Below are positions 10,528 to 19,145 of a DNA stretch of 64,000 nt, piece after piece (position 1 is the first letter of the stretch; each line of letters opens with the position of its first letter). This DNA is from CAVPDA01 sp963702495. GTDB taxonomy: Bacteria; Pseudomonadota; Gammaproteobacteria; Burkholderiales; Rhodocyclaceae. The notes beneath the pieces were generated by a model, which ran no database searches, was not told the origin of the DNA, and saw only the letters and a list, made by a program, of their open reading frames with translations. The position numbers were made by a program, and so were the translations under genes. Where the stretch lies: positions 248,001 to 312,000 of the forward strand of contig CAVPDA010000010.1 of NCBI GenBank assembly GCA_963702495.1. Reading direction: 5' to 3'.

Positions 10528-11707
10528 GTGCAGCAGGAACTCACCCGGACCTTCGAGCGCTTCATCGGCGAAAACAGCCCGTTCTTGGCGCTGCTCTCTC
10601 CTACGGAATCCAACCAATTGCTCGCGGCCATGCGCAGCACGGTCAACTCCGTCCTACAGGCGGAGAAGGCGGCGATCCTCGCCCAGTTCAGCCGCGACGA
10701 ACCGGCAAGCGCCCTGTCGCGGCTGGTGCGCGAGCTCACGACCACCCACGGTAATCTGACCGAGGCATTGGGCACCAAGATGGCCGAGGTGGTCAGCGAA
10801 TTTCCCTGGACAAGGAGAATTCCGCCCTTTCCCGACTCGTCAGGCGAGTCGAGGAGGCGCAGACCTCGATCACCCGCGAGTTCGCCCTGGACAACGCAGA
10901 ATCGGCCCTGAGCCGACTGCGCGGCGAGGTCCAGTCGCAGCTCGCCACGCTGGCTCAGGCCCAGCAGAGCTTCCATGCCGAAGTGGTCGGGCTGCTTGTC
11001 GAGCCTCAACGCGCGGAGGCAGGCCGAAGCGCGCAGCACCATCCACGGCGCGGTTTTCGAGGACGCGGTGGGCCGGCAACTGCGCGCGATCGGCGGACCT
11101 GCCGGCGACATCGTGGAGGACTGCGGCACGACCACCGGGCTGATCCGCGCCTCGAAGGTGGGCGATTTCGTTGTCACTCTGCCACCCGAGTCCACCGCGG
11201 CCGGTGCCCGAATCGTCATCGAGGCCAAGGAATCGGGCGCCTACACCCTCGCATCCACCTTGGCCGAGGCGGACGAGGCGCGGCGCAATCGCGACGCGGG
11301 GATCTGCACTGTTCGTGCATTCTGCCGCCACTGCTCCGGCCGGGCTGGAACCGCTTTCCAAGTACGGCAACGACGTCATCATCATCATCTGGAATCCCCA
11401 GGACCCGGCGACCGACGTCGTCTTTCAGGCCGGCTATCTGACGGCGAAGGCGCTGTCTTTGCGCGCGGCGCAGCGCTCGCGCCAGGAGGCCGCGAGCTTC
11501 GTGAAGATCGACAAGGCGATCGAGGCGCTGCGCAAGCAGCTCGCCGGATTCGACGAGATGAACACCACCTCGGAGACCATCAGGAACGGCGCACTGAAGA
11601 TGCTGGATAGGGTGCGGATCATGAAGTCCGACATCGAGCGGCAGGTGCAGATCCTGAGCGAGCAGATCGCCGCGGTCAAGGAGGGCATGGACGGCGGTGC
11701 GCCCTAA
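10528..11707 (+). pseudogene. frameshifted coiled-coil protein with nuclease-like core
   Basis: One protein is split over three frames. It starts at GTG 10528 (MQQELTRTFERFIGENSPFLALL). Homology-like continuity shifts frame near 10805 (from VVSEFP to LDKENSALSRL), near 10997 (from AEVVGLLV to SLNARRQAEARST) and near 11305 (from RNRDAGIC to LFVHSAATAP), and the frame ends at 11707. Reassembled, it has about 390 residues. These comprise a helical, probably coiled-coil N-terminal half, then FEDAVGRQL, VGDFVVTLP and RIVIEAKES, an acidic/ExK pattern as in PD-(D/E)XK-like or DUF2130/RmuC-type proteins, and a helical tail. Three shifts could be real decay or sequencing errors. The assignment to a nuclease fold is by motif pattern only. 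Confidence 0.65.
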
Positions 11708-12204
11708 CAACATGTTGCGTTTCCAGCTCCTCGCCCTGGATGAATCGCCGCAAGGAGCGGTTGCGCGGTTCAACAGAATCGGACTGCAAACACTCATCAG
11801 CCGGATGGTCCGATGCGAGCCGCACTGGCCCTCTCAGCAACATCGCATCAGCCCGTCCTCGCGGAGGGATACTTGTGGGGATGCGAAGCCTCGGTGGCGG
11901 GCAATCCGAGCCCGCCTCGGTGCGCACTGCGGCCACACGGCCTTTCGTTCTGCTCCGTAAATGCACAGGCTAATTCGGGCAGAGTCTCACGTTTCCTCGA
12001 TACCGACGTCGCCGGTAGGCGCGGCGTGGTCCCAATCACGGATCACCGCATCGCGGGCGATACTCTGAGCCCATCCCGTTATCCGCCACTTTGCGGATAA
12101 TCGGGCGCAGCAAGCAAAGCGTACGGCGGGCCAATAGCGCATAGTTGCCACGCCGTACGACCCTAGCGGCGGCTCGCCCATTCAACTCGCACCGGAGATA
12201 CACC
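11708..12204. other. 497-bp non-coding stretch upstream of lipase
   Basis: No convincing gene is seen. Two inverted repeats are visible: TTATCCGC/GCGGATAA near 12080-12101, and GTACGGCG (12121-12128) with CGCCGTAC (12151-12158). They lie in the presumed leader or promoter region of the lipase gene. Confidence 0.5.
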
Positions 12205-13362
12205 GTGCCAAACGCCTTTCCCGTCGTCCTCGTTCATGGCCTGCTCGGGTTCGGTCCGAAGGAACTCGGGCCGGTCGGCTACTGGGGCACCGCGTTGAAG
12301 GTTCCGTCAGCGCTGCCGCGGTTCGAAGCGAGTGTGGGCCCGCTCGGTTCAGCCCACGATCGGGCCTGCGAACTGGCGGCGCAGGTGCGCGGAGCGCCCG
12401 TGGACTACGGTGCGGCGCATGCCCGGCGCGAGGGTCATGAACGGTTTGGGCGGGATTTCACCGGCCGCGGGTTCGTGCCGGAGTGGAGCGAGCGCAAACC
12501 GGTCCACCTCGTGGGACACAGTCTTGGCTCGCCGACGATCCGCTGCCTGCAGCACCTGCTTGCCATCGACTATTGGCGCTGGGGGAGCAATGAACGCTGG
12601 GTGAGTTCGATCACCACGATATCCGGCGCCTCCAACGGAAGCACGCTCACCTACCTGTTCGGGGCAGATCCGAAGACCGGGTTGATGCGCAAACAGAGCC
12701 TCGCAACGGGTTTGGTCCTGGCGGTGGAGGCCTACGCATTCGCGACCGGCGGCATACAGGAGGACATCTACAACTTCGACCTCGATCACTGGGGCTTCAC
12801 GCGCAATCCCGGCGAAACCCTCGCCGATTACCTGGGACGGGTGTCCCGGTCCCGTTTCATCCGGGGCAAGGACAACGTGCTTTACTCGCTGACCCTGCAG
12901 GGCGCGTACGCGGACAACGGAGAATGGAAGACTTGGCCGGCCACTTACTACTTCTCGTACATTACGGAGCAGACAGAGCGCACCTTCCTCAGCGGCCGCC
13001 ATTATCCGCGCCTGCGGATGAACCCGGCTCTGCTAGCGCATGCGATCTACATCGGGCAGAAGGAGTTCGACCGACCGCCTCTGCCGGTGACCGCCTTCAA
13101 TGCTGCCGACTGGTGGGAGAACGACGGGGCGGTCTCGACGCACTCGCAGAAGTACCCCCATATCAGCGGCGATCACCCTGTCGGCGGGGAGTTCACCGCG
13201 GCGACGGGGGCGGGTCGTCTGCGCAGGGGTCGCTGGTACTACCAGTGGGAACGGGAAATGGACCACCTCGACATCTGCATCTGCCCGGAGCCGCGGCAGA
13301 TCGGCCGGCAACGGCGTTTTTTCGTCAGCCTGTTCGAGCGGCTGGCGCGTCTCAAGCGGTAG
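12205..13362 (+). CDS. triacylglycerol lipase-like alpha/beta hydrolase (family I.5-like)
   Basis: A 385-residue alpha/beta hydrolase. The oxyanion loop motif VVLVHGLLGFG stands at the N terminus, the nucleophile elbow GHSLGSPTIR (Ser about residue 104) follows, and a late NAADWWENDGAVS segment and the EMDHLDI motif supply the likely Asp and His. The layout, including the long insertion after the nucleophile, matches the Geobacillus/Staphylococcus lipase family. No signal peptide is visible, so either it is cytoplasmic or the export signal lies elsewhere. The GTG at 12205 follows GGAG at a good distance; the TTG at 12145 is the alternative. Substrate is not determinable from sequence. Confidence 0.85.
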   Translation: MPNAFPVVLVHGLLGFGPKELGPVGYWGTALKVPSALPRFEASVGPLGSAHDRACELAAQVRGAPVDYGAAHARREGHERFGRDFTGRGFVPEWSERKPVHLVGHSLGSPTIRCLQHLLAIDYWRWGSNERWVSSITTISGASNGSTLTYLFGADPKTGLMRKQSLATGLVLAVEAYAFATGGIQEDIYNFDLDHWGFTRNPGETLADYLGRVSRSRFIRGKDNVLYSLTLQGAYADNGEWKTWPATYYFSYITEQTERTFLSGRHYPRLRMNPALLAHAIYIGQKEFDRPPLPVTAFNAADWWENDGAVSTHSQKYPHISGDHPVGGEFTAATGAGRLRRGRWYYQWEREMDHLDICICPEPRQIGRQRRFFVSLFERLARLKR

Positions 13363-13403
13363 GCGTAGGGTGGCCTTGCGGGGCCGCGAAGGAGAAATCT
13401 GCG

Positions 13404-14048
13404 ATGAGCACGTTGACCAAGCTGGTACTCGGGGCGATGGGGCAATTGCGGCCCCGGCCCGCATTCGGGGTGGCGACTGCTTCAATCGCACTGCCCGCGG
13501 CGCAGGCGCGCGGCGGTCTGCCGCTGATGGAGGCTCTGTCCAAACGCCACTCGGCACGCGAGTTTGCGCCCGATGCGCTGCCGTTGTCCTTGCTTTCGAA
13601 CCTGCTGTGGGCGGCGTACGGCGTGAACCGACCCGACGGCGGACGCACGGCACCTTCGGCGCTCAACGCGCAGGAGATCGATGTGTACGTGGCGTTGCCG
13701 TCCGGTGCCTACCGCTACGACGCGGCGGCGCACGCGCTGAGTCTGGTGGCGGCAAGCGACCTGCGGCGCGTGACCGGCTATCAGGACTTCGTGGACGAGG
13801 CCCCGCTCGACCTGGTCTACGTGGCCGACCACACGCGCATGGGGCTCGTTCCGGTGGGGCAGCGCGAAAGCTACGCATCGGCCGCCGCCGGCGCAATCGC
13901 GCAGAACGTGTACCTGTTTGCCGCCAGCAGCGGCCTCGCCACCGTGATTCGCGCCTGGATCGATCGCGCCGCGATGGCCGACGCGATGGGACTCACGCAT
14001 GATCAGCAGGTTCTGTTGTCGCAGACCGTCGGTTACCGCAAGACATGA
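13404..14048 (+). CDS. SagB/nitroreductase-family FMN oxidoreductase
   Basis: A 214-residue nitroreductase-fold protein. RHSAREFAPDALPLSLLSNLLWAAYGVNRP is the conserved FMN-binding start of the family and SAAAGAIAQNVYLFAASSGLATV the conserved middle helix. The close of the protein (MGLTHDQQVLLSQTVGYRK) fits SagB-type dehydrogenases. The first 35 residues contain a weak hydrophobic segment that could be an export signal. The start follows AAGGAG by about nine bases, 41 bp after the lipase gene, so the two may be co-transcribed. Substrate unknown. Confidence 0.82.
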   Translation: MSTLTKLVLGAMGQLRPRPAFGVATASIALPAAQARGGLPLMEALSKRHSAREFAPDALPLSLLSNLLWAAYGVNRPDGGRTAPSALNAQEIDVYVALPSGAYRYDAAAHALSLVAASDLRRVTGYQDFVDEAPLDLVYVADHTRMGLVPVGQRESYASAAAGAIAQNVYLFAASSGLATVIRAWIDRAAMADAMGLTHDQQVLLSQTVGYRKT

Positions 14049-14430
14049 CGCGCAACGCGCAACGCCACGCCAGCTTGCTTAGCGCCTTTCGTCAGTCACC
14101 GCGATTTGCCGATTTGGAGCGAGACGGTCTACGCGCAACTCTGCTCGGCGGCATGCAGCCCATTTCGGAGCGTGCCGCTCCCGACCAGTTCCGGACGGCC
14201 AAGCCTCTGCGAAGCGGAAATCTGCCCTTCGAGGTAACCGGCGCCGCGGTGCCTTATCGCGCGGCGTGCGAATGACCGTCGGGCCGGGGAACCGACAGTT
14301 CACGAACCCCCTGCCTTGTGTTGATATGGGCAACCAGGTACGGAGCCGTTCCGCCCGAGAGCGAAGACACAGAAAGCGGGCCGACGAGGCCGATGGACGA
14401 AAGCAGATGAGTAAAGCGCGCCGTGCTTCG
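14049..14430. other. 382-bp stretch between convergent genes
   Basis: The region separates the nitroreductase from the leftward glutaredoxin-like lipoprotein gene. No supported ORF, repeat or strong terminator was found. Confidence 0.5.
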
Positions 14431-14931
14431 CTACGGTGATCGGCCGAGCAAGGCATCGTATCCGGCTTTCGAAAAACCCTGCAACGTCTGGCCATGCCAC
14501 AACAGCAGTGGAACCCCCGTCGCATTCCCCGCCTGCGCAAACGCGAGTCGGCCTTCGGGCGTGTCGATATCGTGCTCCTGGTAGCGTACGCCCTTTTCGC
14601 CCAAGTAGGCCTTGGCCTTGCGGCAGTAGCCGCACCACTGCGCCGTGAACAGTTGGGCGCTGCCGCCGCTGGGCTTCTGCGCACTCGTCAACCGGTTCTG
14701 CACGCTCTTCTGCAGCGCTTGACGGTAGCGAATCACCGATTCCGGCAACGGTGTCGCGGGCAGTTCCGTGAACGTGATCGTCTTCTGCACCTTTCCATCG
14801 GCGGGGGGTTGGTCGCTGTACAGAACCGTTCCGTCCGGGCTGACGGACTTGTACAGGGTGCCGGCGCATCCGGCACCGGATACGAGCAGGGCTCCGAGAA
14901 GCAGCAGGGCTGGAAGGGCGGGAAAGTTCAT
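14431..14931 (-). CDS. lipoprotein with DUF4124 and glutaredoxin domains
   Basis: A 166-residue envelope protein. A lipoprotein signal ends at the lipobox VSGAGC (Cys about residue 22). It is followed by a DUF4124-like strand region (LYKSVSPDGTVLYSDQPP) and a C-terminal glutaredoxin fold with the redox pair WCGYC and a VPLLLWHG cis-proline segment. Such fusions are frequent in betaproteobacteria and are thought to act in periplasmic thiol chemistry. I start at MNFPALPALL because it begins the signal peptide; an in-frame upstream extension to 15018 lacks signal features. Confidence 0.85.
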   Translation of the reverse strand: MNFPALPALLLLGALLVSGAGCAGTLYKSVSPDGTVLYSDQPPADGKVQKTITFTELPATPLPESVIRYRQALQKSVQNRLTSAQKPSGGSAQLFTAQWCGYCRKAKAYLGEKGVRYQEHDIDTPEGRLAFAQAGNATGVPLLLWHGQTLQGFSKAGYDALLGRSP

Positions 14932-15120
14932 CGGTAGCCGCCGTGATGTCCATGCTATGCCGTGCGGACCCCGCATTTCGTGTGCGGATCGCCGGCTGAG
15001 TCCCCAAGAGGTCGTCATCTTCCGATACGCTCGTCGGTGTTGTTCTCTGGCGCCTTGTGAGTTCGTGATTCGCCGTTGGCCTGGGACGCCGCCCGGGCGT
15101 GAGGATCCTTGAAGGGTGGA

Positions 15121-15672
15121 TCAGGCGGCGGCCACCGCGGGTTCTGTGGTGAGTGGGGCTGCCCGCTTCGCGGCGGACTGAGACTTCTTCGACGGGGGAG
15201 CCGGCTTCTTCGCCGCCGCCTTGGGCGCTGCCGCGCGATTCTTCGGCGCTTTCTTCTCCGCCTGCTTGGCTACCGGCGCAGCTTTCTTCTGACCCATCTT
15301 CACCGGCGGCTTCGCCGCTGTCCTGGCCTGCGGAGAAGCCTTGGCCAGCGCGGGCTTGGCGATCGACAGTTCATCGAGCTTGCCCTTCTTCTGCGCCGCC
15401 ACGATCCAGCCCGGACGCTTGCCATGACCGTTCCAGGTCTTGCCGGTCGCTGGCTCGCGATACTTGGGGGTCAGCACGAGCTTCTTGCCCTTCGCCGTCT
15501 TCGCCCCTGCCCGCCGGGCGATCTCCAGGCCGAGATCCGCCGCGCTCAGCCCGAACGCGGCAATCTGCTGCTTGATCGACTCAATGACCTTCCGGGCTTC
15601 GTCGTTCATGGCGATGGCGGCCTTCTTCTCCAATTGGGCGGTCTGCTGCTTCAGTTGCCGGTAAGTCTTCAT
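15121..15672 (-). CDS. H-NS family nucleoid protein with long Lys/Ala tail
   Basis: A 183-residue DNA-binding protein. The N-terminal helical part (MKTYRQLKQQTAQLEKKAAIA) is the oligomerisation region. The KYREPATGKTWNGHGKRPGWI block at about residues 69-89 is the H-NS DNA-binding motif that inserts into the AT-rich minor groove. After this comes about 90 residues of Lys/Ala/Pro-rich sequence resembling histone H1 tails. The start follows GGGAGAAGAC. A strong terminator lies 117 bp upstream. Likely role: silencing of AT-rich DNA and nucleoid compaction. Confidence 0.88.
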   Translation of the reverse strand: MKTYRQLKQQTAQLEKKAAIAMNDEARKVIESIKQQIAAFGLSAADLGLEIARRAGAKTAKGKKLVLTPKYREPATGKTWNGHGKRPGWIVAAQKKGKLDELSIAKPALAKASPQARTAAKPPVKMGQKKAAPVAKQAEKKAPKNRAAAPKAAAKKPAPPSKKSQSAAKRAAPLTTEPAVAAA

Positions 15673-16228
15673 GTCTTCTCCCAGTAGCGTCATGGACTTT
15701 GCATTTTGCCTGTTGAGTACTCCGCGCCAACGCGCTATTCCGGCGTGGGTTCTTGCCGCGCAGGGGTTCGCGGCCAGCCTGCCAAACACAAAAAAAAGGC
15801 CAGCGCACTGGTCGCCGGCCTTGAATCTTCCGTGGTTCCATCAACCCGGAGGAGGTCAGGGTTCGTAGGCTACGCCCCGGGGTTCGGCAGCGGAATCGGT
15901 GTCTTTCGATGCTTTGCGTAGCAGTCCTGCCTACACCGTGGCAAAGGCTCGCGCAATAGAAGCCACGCGCAGTTCCCTGCAGGACCGTCGCACAGCAAGG
16001 ATGCCCCGGATGAGTTCATGGTGAACCGAATGGGTTTGCGGTAATTGTTGGTACCGCCGCGCCCCTGACGTCCAGCAATCCAGTTACATGACCAGGAGGC
16101 AACCGCATGACGCACCGAGCTGCGCGTGGCAATGCCCGACATGCGATTGATCGACTTGGGAGCGCGCCACCCCCATTCCGGACACTGCCAAAGCGCGCGT
16201 CGTCGGCGGGCGGCGATTCCCGGCGCAT
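15673..16228. other. gene-poor stretch upstream of H-NS
   Basis: About 550 bp without a convincing CDS. It contains a strong minus-strand terminator (15789-15822) and short palindromes such as CGTAGGCTACG near 15865. It may be the H-NS leader, a small RNA or a long 3' UTR of the peptide gene at 16229. Confidence 0.5.
15789..15822 (-). terminator. strong orphan rho-independent terminator
   Basis: The minus strand reads a 10-bp stem (AAGGCCGGCG / CGCTGGCCTT, one G-U pair) with a seven-base loop, followed directly by an uninterrupted T run of about nine. It does not follow any recognised gene at once; it precedes the H-NS start by 117 bp. Confidence 0.85.
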
Positions 16229-16402
16229 CTATTCTGGGAAGCGCACCATGGGAGGCTCAATGGGCACGTGCTGCATTGCAACCGTCGCCTCGACCGAAGT
16301 AGTGACTTCACTGTCTGGACCGATCGAGTCTCGGCCGAGCGCGGGCGGTAGTACGAAGGCGATCGCAAGCCACGCAACAAGCACAAGCATCCGCAAGAAC
16401 AC
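16229..16402 (-). CDS. possible 57-residue exported peptide
   Basis: A short frame begins at GTG 16402 with a strong GAGGAGGGG Shine-Dalgarno four to six bases upstream. It opens with a hydrophobic stretch (LRMLVLVAWLAIAFVLPPALG) that looks like a signal peptide or anchor. The remaining 34 residues are polar (DSIGPDSEVTTSVEATV) and end PMVRFPE. An internal ATG four codons later is an alternative start. No homologue is recognised. The strong ribosome site and signal-like start are the only support; it could be a chance frame. Confidence 0.42.
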   Translation of the reverse strand: MFLRMLVLVAWLAIAFVLPPALGRDSIGPDSEVTTSVEATVAMQHVPIEPPMVRFPE

Positions 16403-16741
16403 GACCCCTCCTCAAGGTGCATAAGCGTTGAAGTCTCTACGCCATATCGGATTCGTTCGGGGAAGATTGAGTCCCCATTAGACGGCCCGGTACGGTCTGA
16501 CCGACGGAAGTGGCTCGTTGGAAGCGGCCATGGGAAAAGTCTCCAGACGAATTCCCTTCGAGTCCCCGCCAGCGTACCGATCTATGCGCCGGTATACGCG
16601 CACCCACTGACTCCAAGCGCTGTCCACGACCCGAACCGGTTTGCCTGCCAACGCGTACGGGCTCGCAGAGCCTCAACCTTACGGGAGATCGAACCGTAAT
16701 CCTGCGGGCGAAGATCCATTGACCTTCGCCTTGAATGGCAG
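16403..16741. other. 339-bp divergent intergenic region
   Basis: It lies between the possible peptide gene and slt. No clear promoter match or repeat was found beyond the presumed regulatory role. Confidence 0.45.
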
Positions 16742-18709
16742 ATGAGCAAGCGCAGATTCGACGGACCCTGGCGCACCGCATGCGGTGCGCTGCTGTTTGC
16801 CTGTATGGTCACGGCGAACACCGCGCACGCCGGCGATCCGATCGTTGCGGCGCGCGACGCATTCCGCGCCGGCGACAGGGCGAAGCTCGCCCACAGCGTG
16901 GCTGCGGCGCGCGGGCACGTGCTCGAACCGTATGTGCAGTACTGGAATGTCACGCTGCGAATGGGTCAGACCCCAAGGTCCGAAGTGGCAGATTTCCTCC
17001 ATAACCACGAGAGCACGCTGCTGGCGGACAAGCTCCGCACCCAGTGGCTCAAACACCTTGGCAGGAATGCCCTGTGGCAGGAGTTCGATCGCGACTATCC
17101 GCTGCTCGCCAACAGTGACCAGGAACTAGAGTGCTACGCGCTTCAAAGCCGCTTGCACCGCAACGAAGCCGGCGCCCTGGACGCGGCCCGCGAACTGTGG
17201 CTGAAGGTCGATCTGCCGGAGGCGTGTGCCGCGCCGCTGGCCGCGCTGCATGCTGCCGGGCGTGTCCGTGCCGACGACGTCCGGGAGCGCGGGCGGCGGC
17301 TGATCGAGGAGGGGCGGATCGCCGCCGCCCGGGCGAGCATCGAGCTGCTTCCGGCCGCCGAGCAGCCCGATTCCCGCACGTTGACGCAGCTGGTCGAAGC
17401 ACCGGGCGCGTTTCTGGATCGGCAGGATGCCCGCTTCCCGGCCCAGCACATGCAGCAGGAACTCGCGGTCGCTGCGCTGGCGCGACTCGCGCGCAGTGAC
17501 CCCAGGTCCGCTGCCGAGCGCCTCGAACCCCTCAAGGCCCGTCTCTCCGGTACGCAGTGCGCGCATGTGCATGCGCAACTCGGCTGGCAGGCGGCGCTCC
17601 GGCATCAGCCCGAGTCACTGGCCTGGTACGCGGCGGCGGGTGACACGCCCCTGTCGGACGAGCAGCTCGCCTGGAAGGTGCGCGCCGCGTTGCGGGCGTT
17701 GGACTGGCAACAGGTGCGCGCCACTATCGAGGCCATGCCGCCGCAGCTCTCGACCCAGCCCGACTGGATCTACTGGCGCGCGCGGGCACTCGGCGCACTG
17801 GGCCACGGCGACGACGCGCGCCTGCTCCATCGTTCCATCGCCGGGCAGGCGAACTTTTACGGCAACCTGGCCGACGAGGAACTGGGCCGCACGATCGATG
17901 TGCCGCCACGCGCAGTTGCCCCGACTGCCGAGGAGATCGCCGAGGTCGCCGCACAGCCGGAAATCAGGCGCGTATTGGCGCTGCGGCGGCTCGATCTACA
18001 CACCGAAGCGGTGCGGGAATGGAACTGGGCGCTGCGCGACCGCAGCGACCGCTTCCTGCTCGCCGCCGCCGAGTATGCCCGGCACAATCAGATGTTCGAC
18101 CGCGCCATCAGCGCGGCCGAGCGTACTCGCGCCGAACACGACTTCGCGCTGCGATACCTCGCACCGTTCCGGGACGAAGTCGAACCGAAAACACGCGCCC
18201 TGGATCTCGATCAGGCCTGGGTCTATGGCCTGATCCGCCAGGAATCCCGATTCGTCACCGACGCCCGCTCCTGGGTGGGGGCGTCCGGACTGATGCAGCT
18301 AATGCCGGCGACCGCACATTGGCTGGCACGCAAACTCGGCATGAAGCGCCTGTCTGCCACCAGCATCAAAGACCGGAACACGAACATTTTGCTCGGCACC
18401 AACTACCTCAAGCTGGTGCTCACGAGTCTGGACGATCACCCGGTGCTCGCCTCCGCCGCCTACAACGCCGGACCCGGACGTGCCAAGCGGTGGCGCGGTG
18501 CCCGCCCGCTGGAAGGAGCGATCTATGCCGAGACGATCCCGATCGGGGAGACGCGCGACTACGTGAAGAAGGTAATGAGCAATGCGGTGTATTACGCCGC
18601 CCTGTTCGAGGGCAAGCCGCAGTCGCTCAAGGCACGCCTCGGCCTGCTCGGCTCGCCCGGGTACGCCGCACCGGCACGCGATCCGATCGTGTCCGCCCGG
18701 ACCGAATGA
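16742..18709 (+). CDS. slt: soluble lytic murein transglycosylase
   Basis: Slt cleaves the MurNAc-GlcNAc bond of peptidoglycan with formation of 1,6-anhydroMurNAc in the periplasm. The 655-residue protein has a signal peptide ending near TAHAGD, a long alpha-superhelical U-domain (about residues 40-480) and a C-terminal lysozyme-like domain. That domain contains IRQESRFVTDARS (catalytic Glu), GASGLMQLMPATA and SAAYNAGPGR. The length and order match E. coli Slt70. The start ATGAGCAAGCGC is the only one placed before the signal peptide. Confidence 0.94.
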   Translation: MSKRRFDGPWRTACGALLFACMVTANTAHAGDPIVAARDAFRAGDRAKLAHSVAAARGHVLEPYVQYWNVTLRMGQTPRSEVADFLHNHESTLLADKLRTQWLKHLGRNALWQEFDRDYPLLANSDQELECYALQSRLHRNEAGALDAARELWLKVDLPEACAAPLAALHAAGRVRADDVRERGRRLIEEGRIAAARASIELLPAAEQPDSRTLTQLVEAPGAFLDRQDARFPAQHMQQELAVAALARLARSDPRSAAERLEPLKARLSGTQCAHVHAQLGWQAALRHQPESLAWYAAAGDTPLSDEQLAWKVRAALRALDWQQVRATIEAMPPQLSTQPDWIYWRARALGALGHGDDARLLHRSIAGQANFYGNLADEELGRTIDVPPRAVAPTAEEIAEVAAQPEIRRVLALRRLDLHTEAVREWNWALRDRSDRFLLAAAEYARHNQMFDRAISAAERTRAEHDFALRYLAPFRDEVEPKTRALDLDQAWVYGLIRQESRFVTDARSWVGASGLMQLMPATAHWLARKLGMKRLSATSIKDRNTNILLGTNYLKLVLTSLDDHPVLASAAYNAGPGRAKRWRGARPLEGAIYAETIPIGETRDYVKKVMSNAVYYAALFEGKPQSLKARLGLLGSPGYAAPARDPIVSARTE

Positions 18710-18886
18710 ATGCCCCCGTCGCGATCCCGCCTGAAGTGAGCCGCTGAGATACCGAGGAATCCGGCACCAAGACCACTGTTCCGGGCGACGTCAACTCGGT
18801 CAACCGAAAGGCGGCAGTTGATGTCCGCAATCGGGGACGTCTGCGAATGGGCGGTGGTGACCCATTGCCGGTACTCCCCCCGACAG

Positions 18887-19138
18887 CTAGCGGAACTTGG
18901 CCAAATGAGCACGCACCGCGGCAACATCCAGGAAATGCCGGCACAGCTCGACACTGCCGGCGGTCAGCACCGGCACATGCTCGTCGTACTTCTCCATCAA
19001 TGCCGCATCGCCGTCGATGTCAACCCCATCCACCGTGAATGCGAATTCCCCGCGCAACGCAAGCAGCGCCGCGAGCATGGAGTCACACAGGTGACAGCCG
19101 GGCCGGCCGTACAGGGTCAGTCGCGGGAGGGGGGCCAT
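18887..19138 (-). CDS. glutaredoxin-like (DUF836) protein
   Basis: An 83-residue thioredoxin-fold protein with a GRPGCHLCD redox pair near the N terminus and the HVPVLTAG cis-proline turn. It belongs to the DUF836 glutaredoxin-like family often found next to degP/mucD and lepA in betaproteobacteria. It follows mucD by seven bases on the same strand, so it is probably the last gene of the rpoE-rse-mucD unit. A general thiol-disulfide role is inferred. Confidence 0.85.
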   Translation of the reverse strand: MAPLPRLTLYGRPGCHLCDSMLAALLALRGEFAFTVDGVDIDGDAALMEKYDEHVPVLTAGSVELCRHFLDVAAVRAHLAKFR

Positions 19139-19145
19139 CCCCGAC

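Noticed and set aside
11701..11850. CCCTAACAA right at the stop of the broken gene, like the 5' core of an integron attC site
   Set aside because: No matching GTTRRRY core follows within 150 bp, no integrase is present and the first base does not fit the consensus.
12080..12160. Inverted repeats as an IS end or a dif-like recombination site
   Set aside because: No transposase or recombinase lies near, no target duplication is visible, and the sequence does not match the XerCD site pattern.
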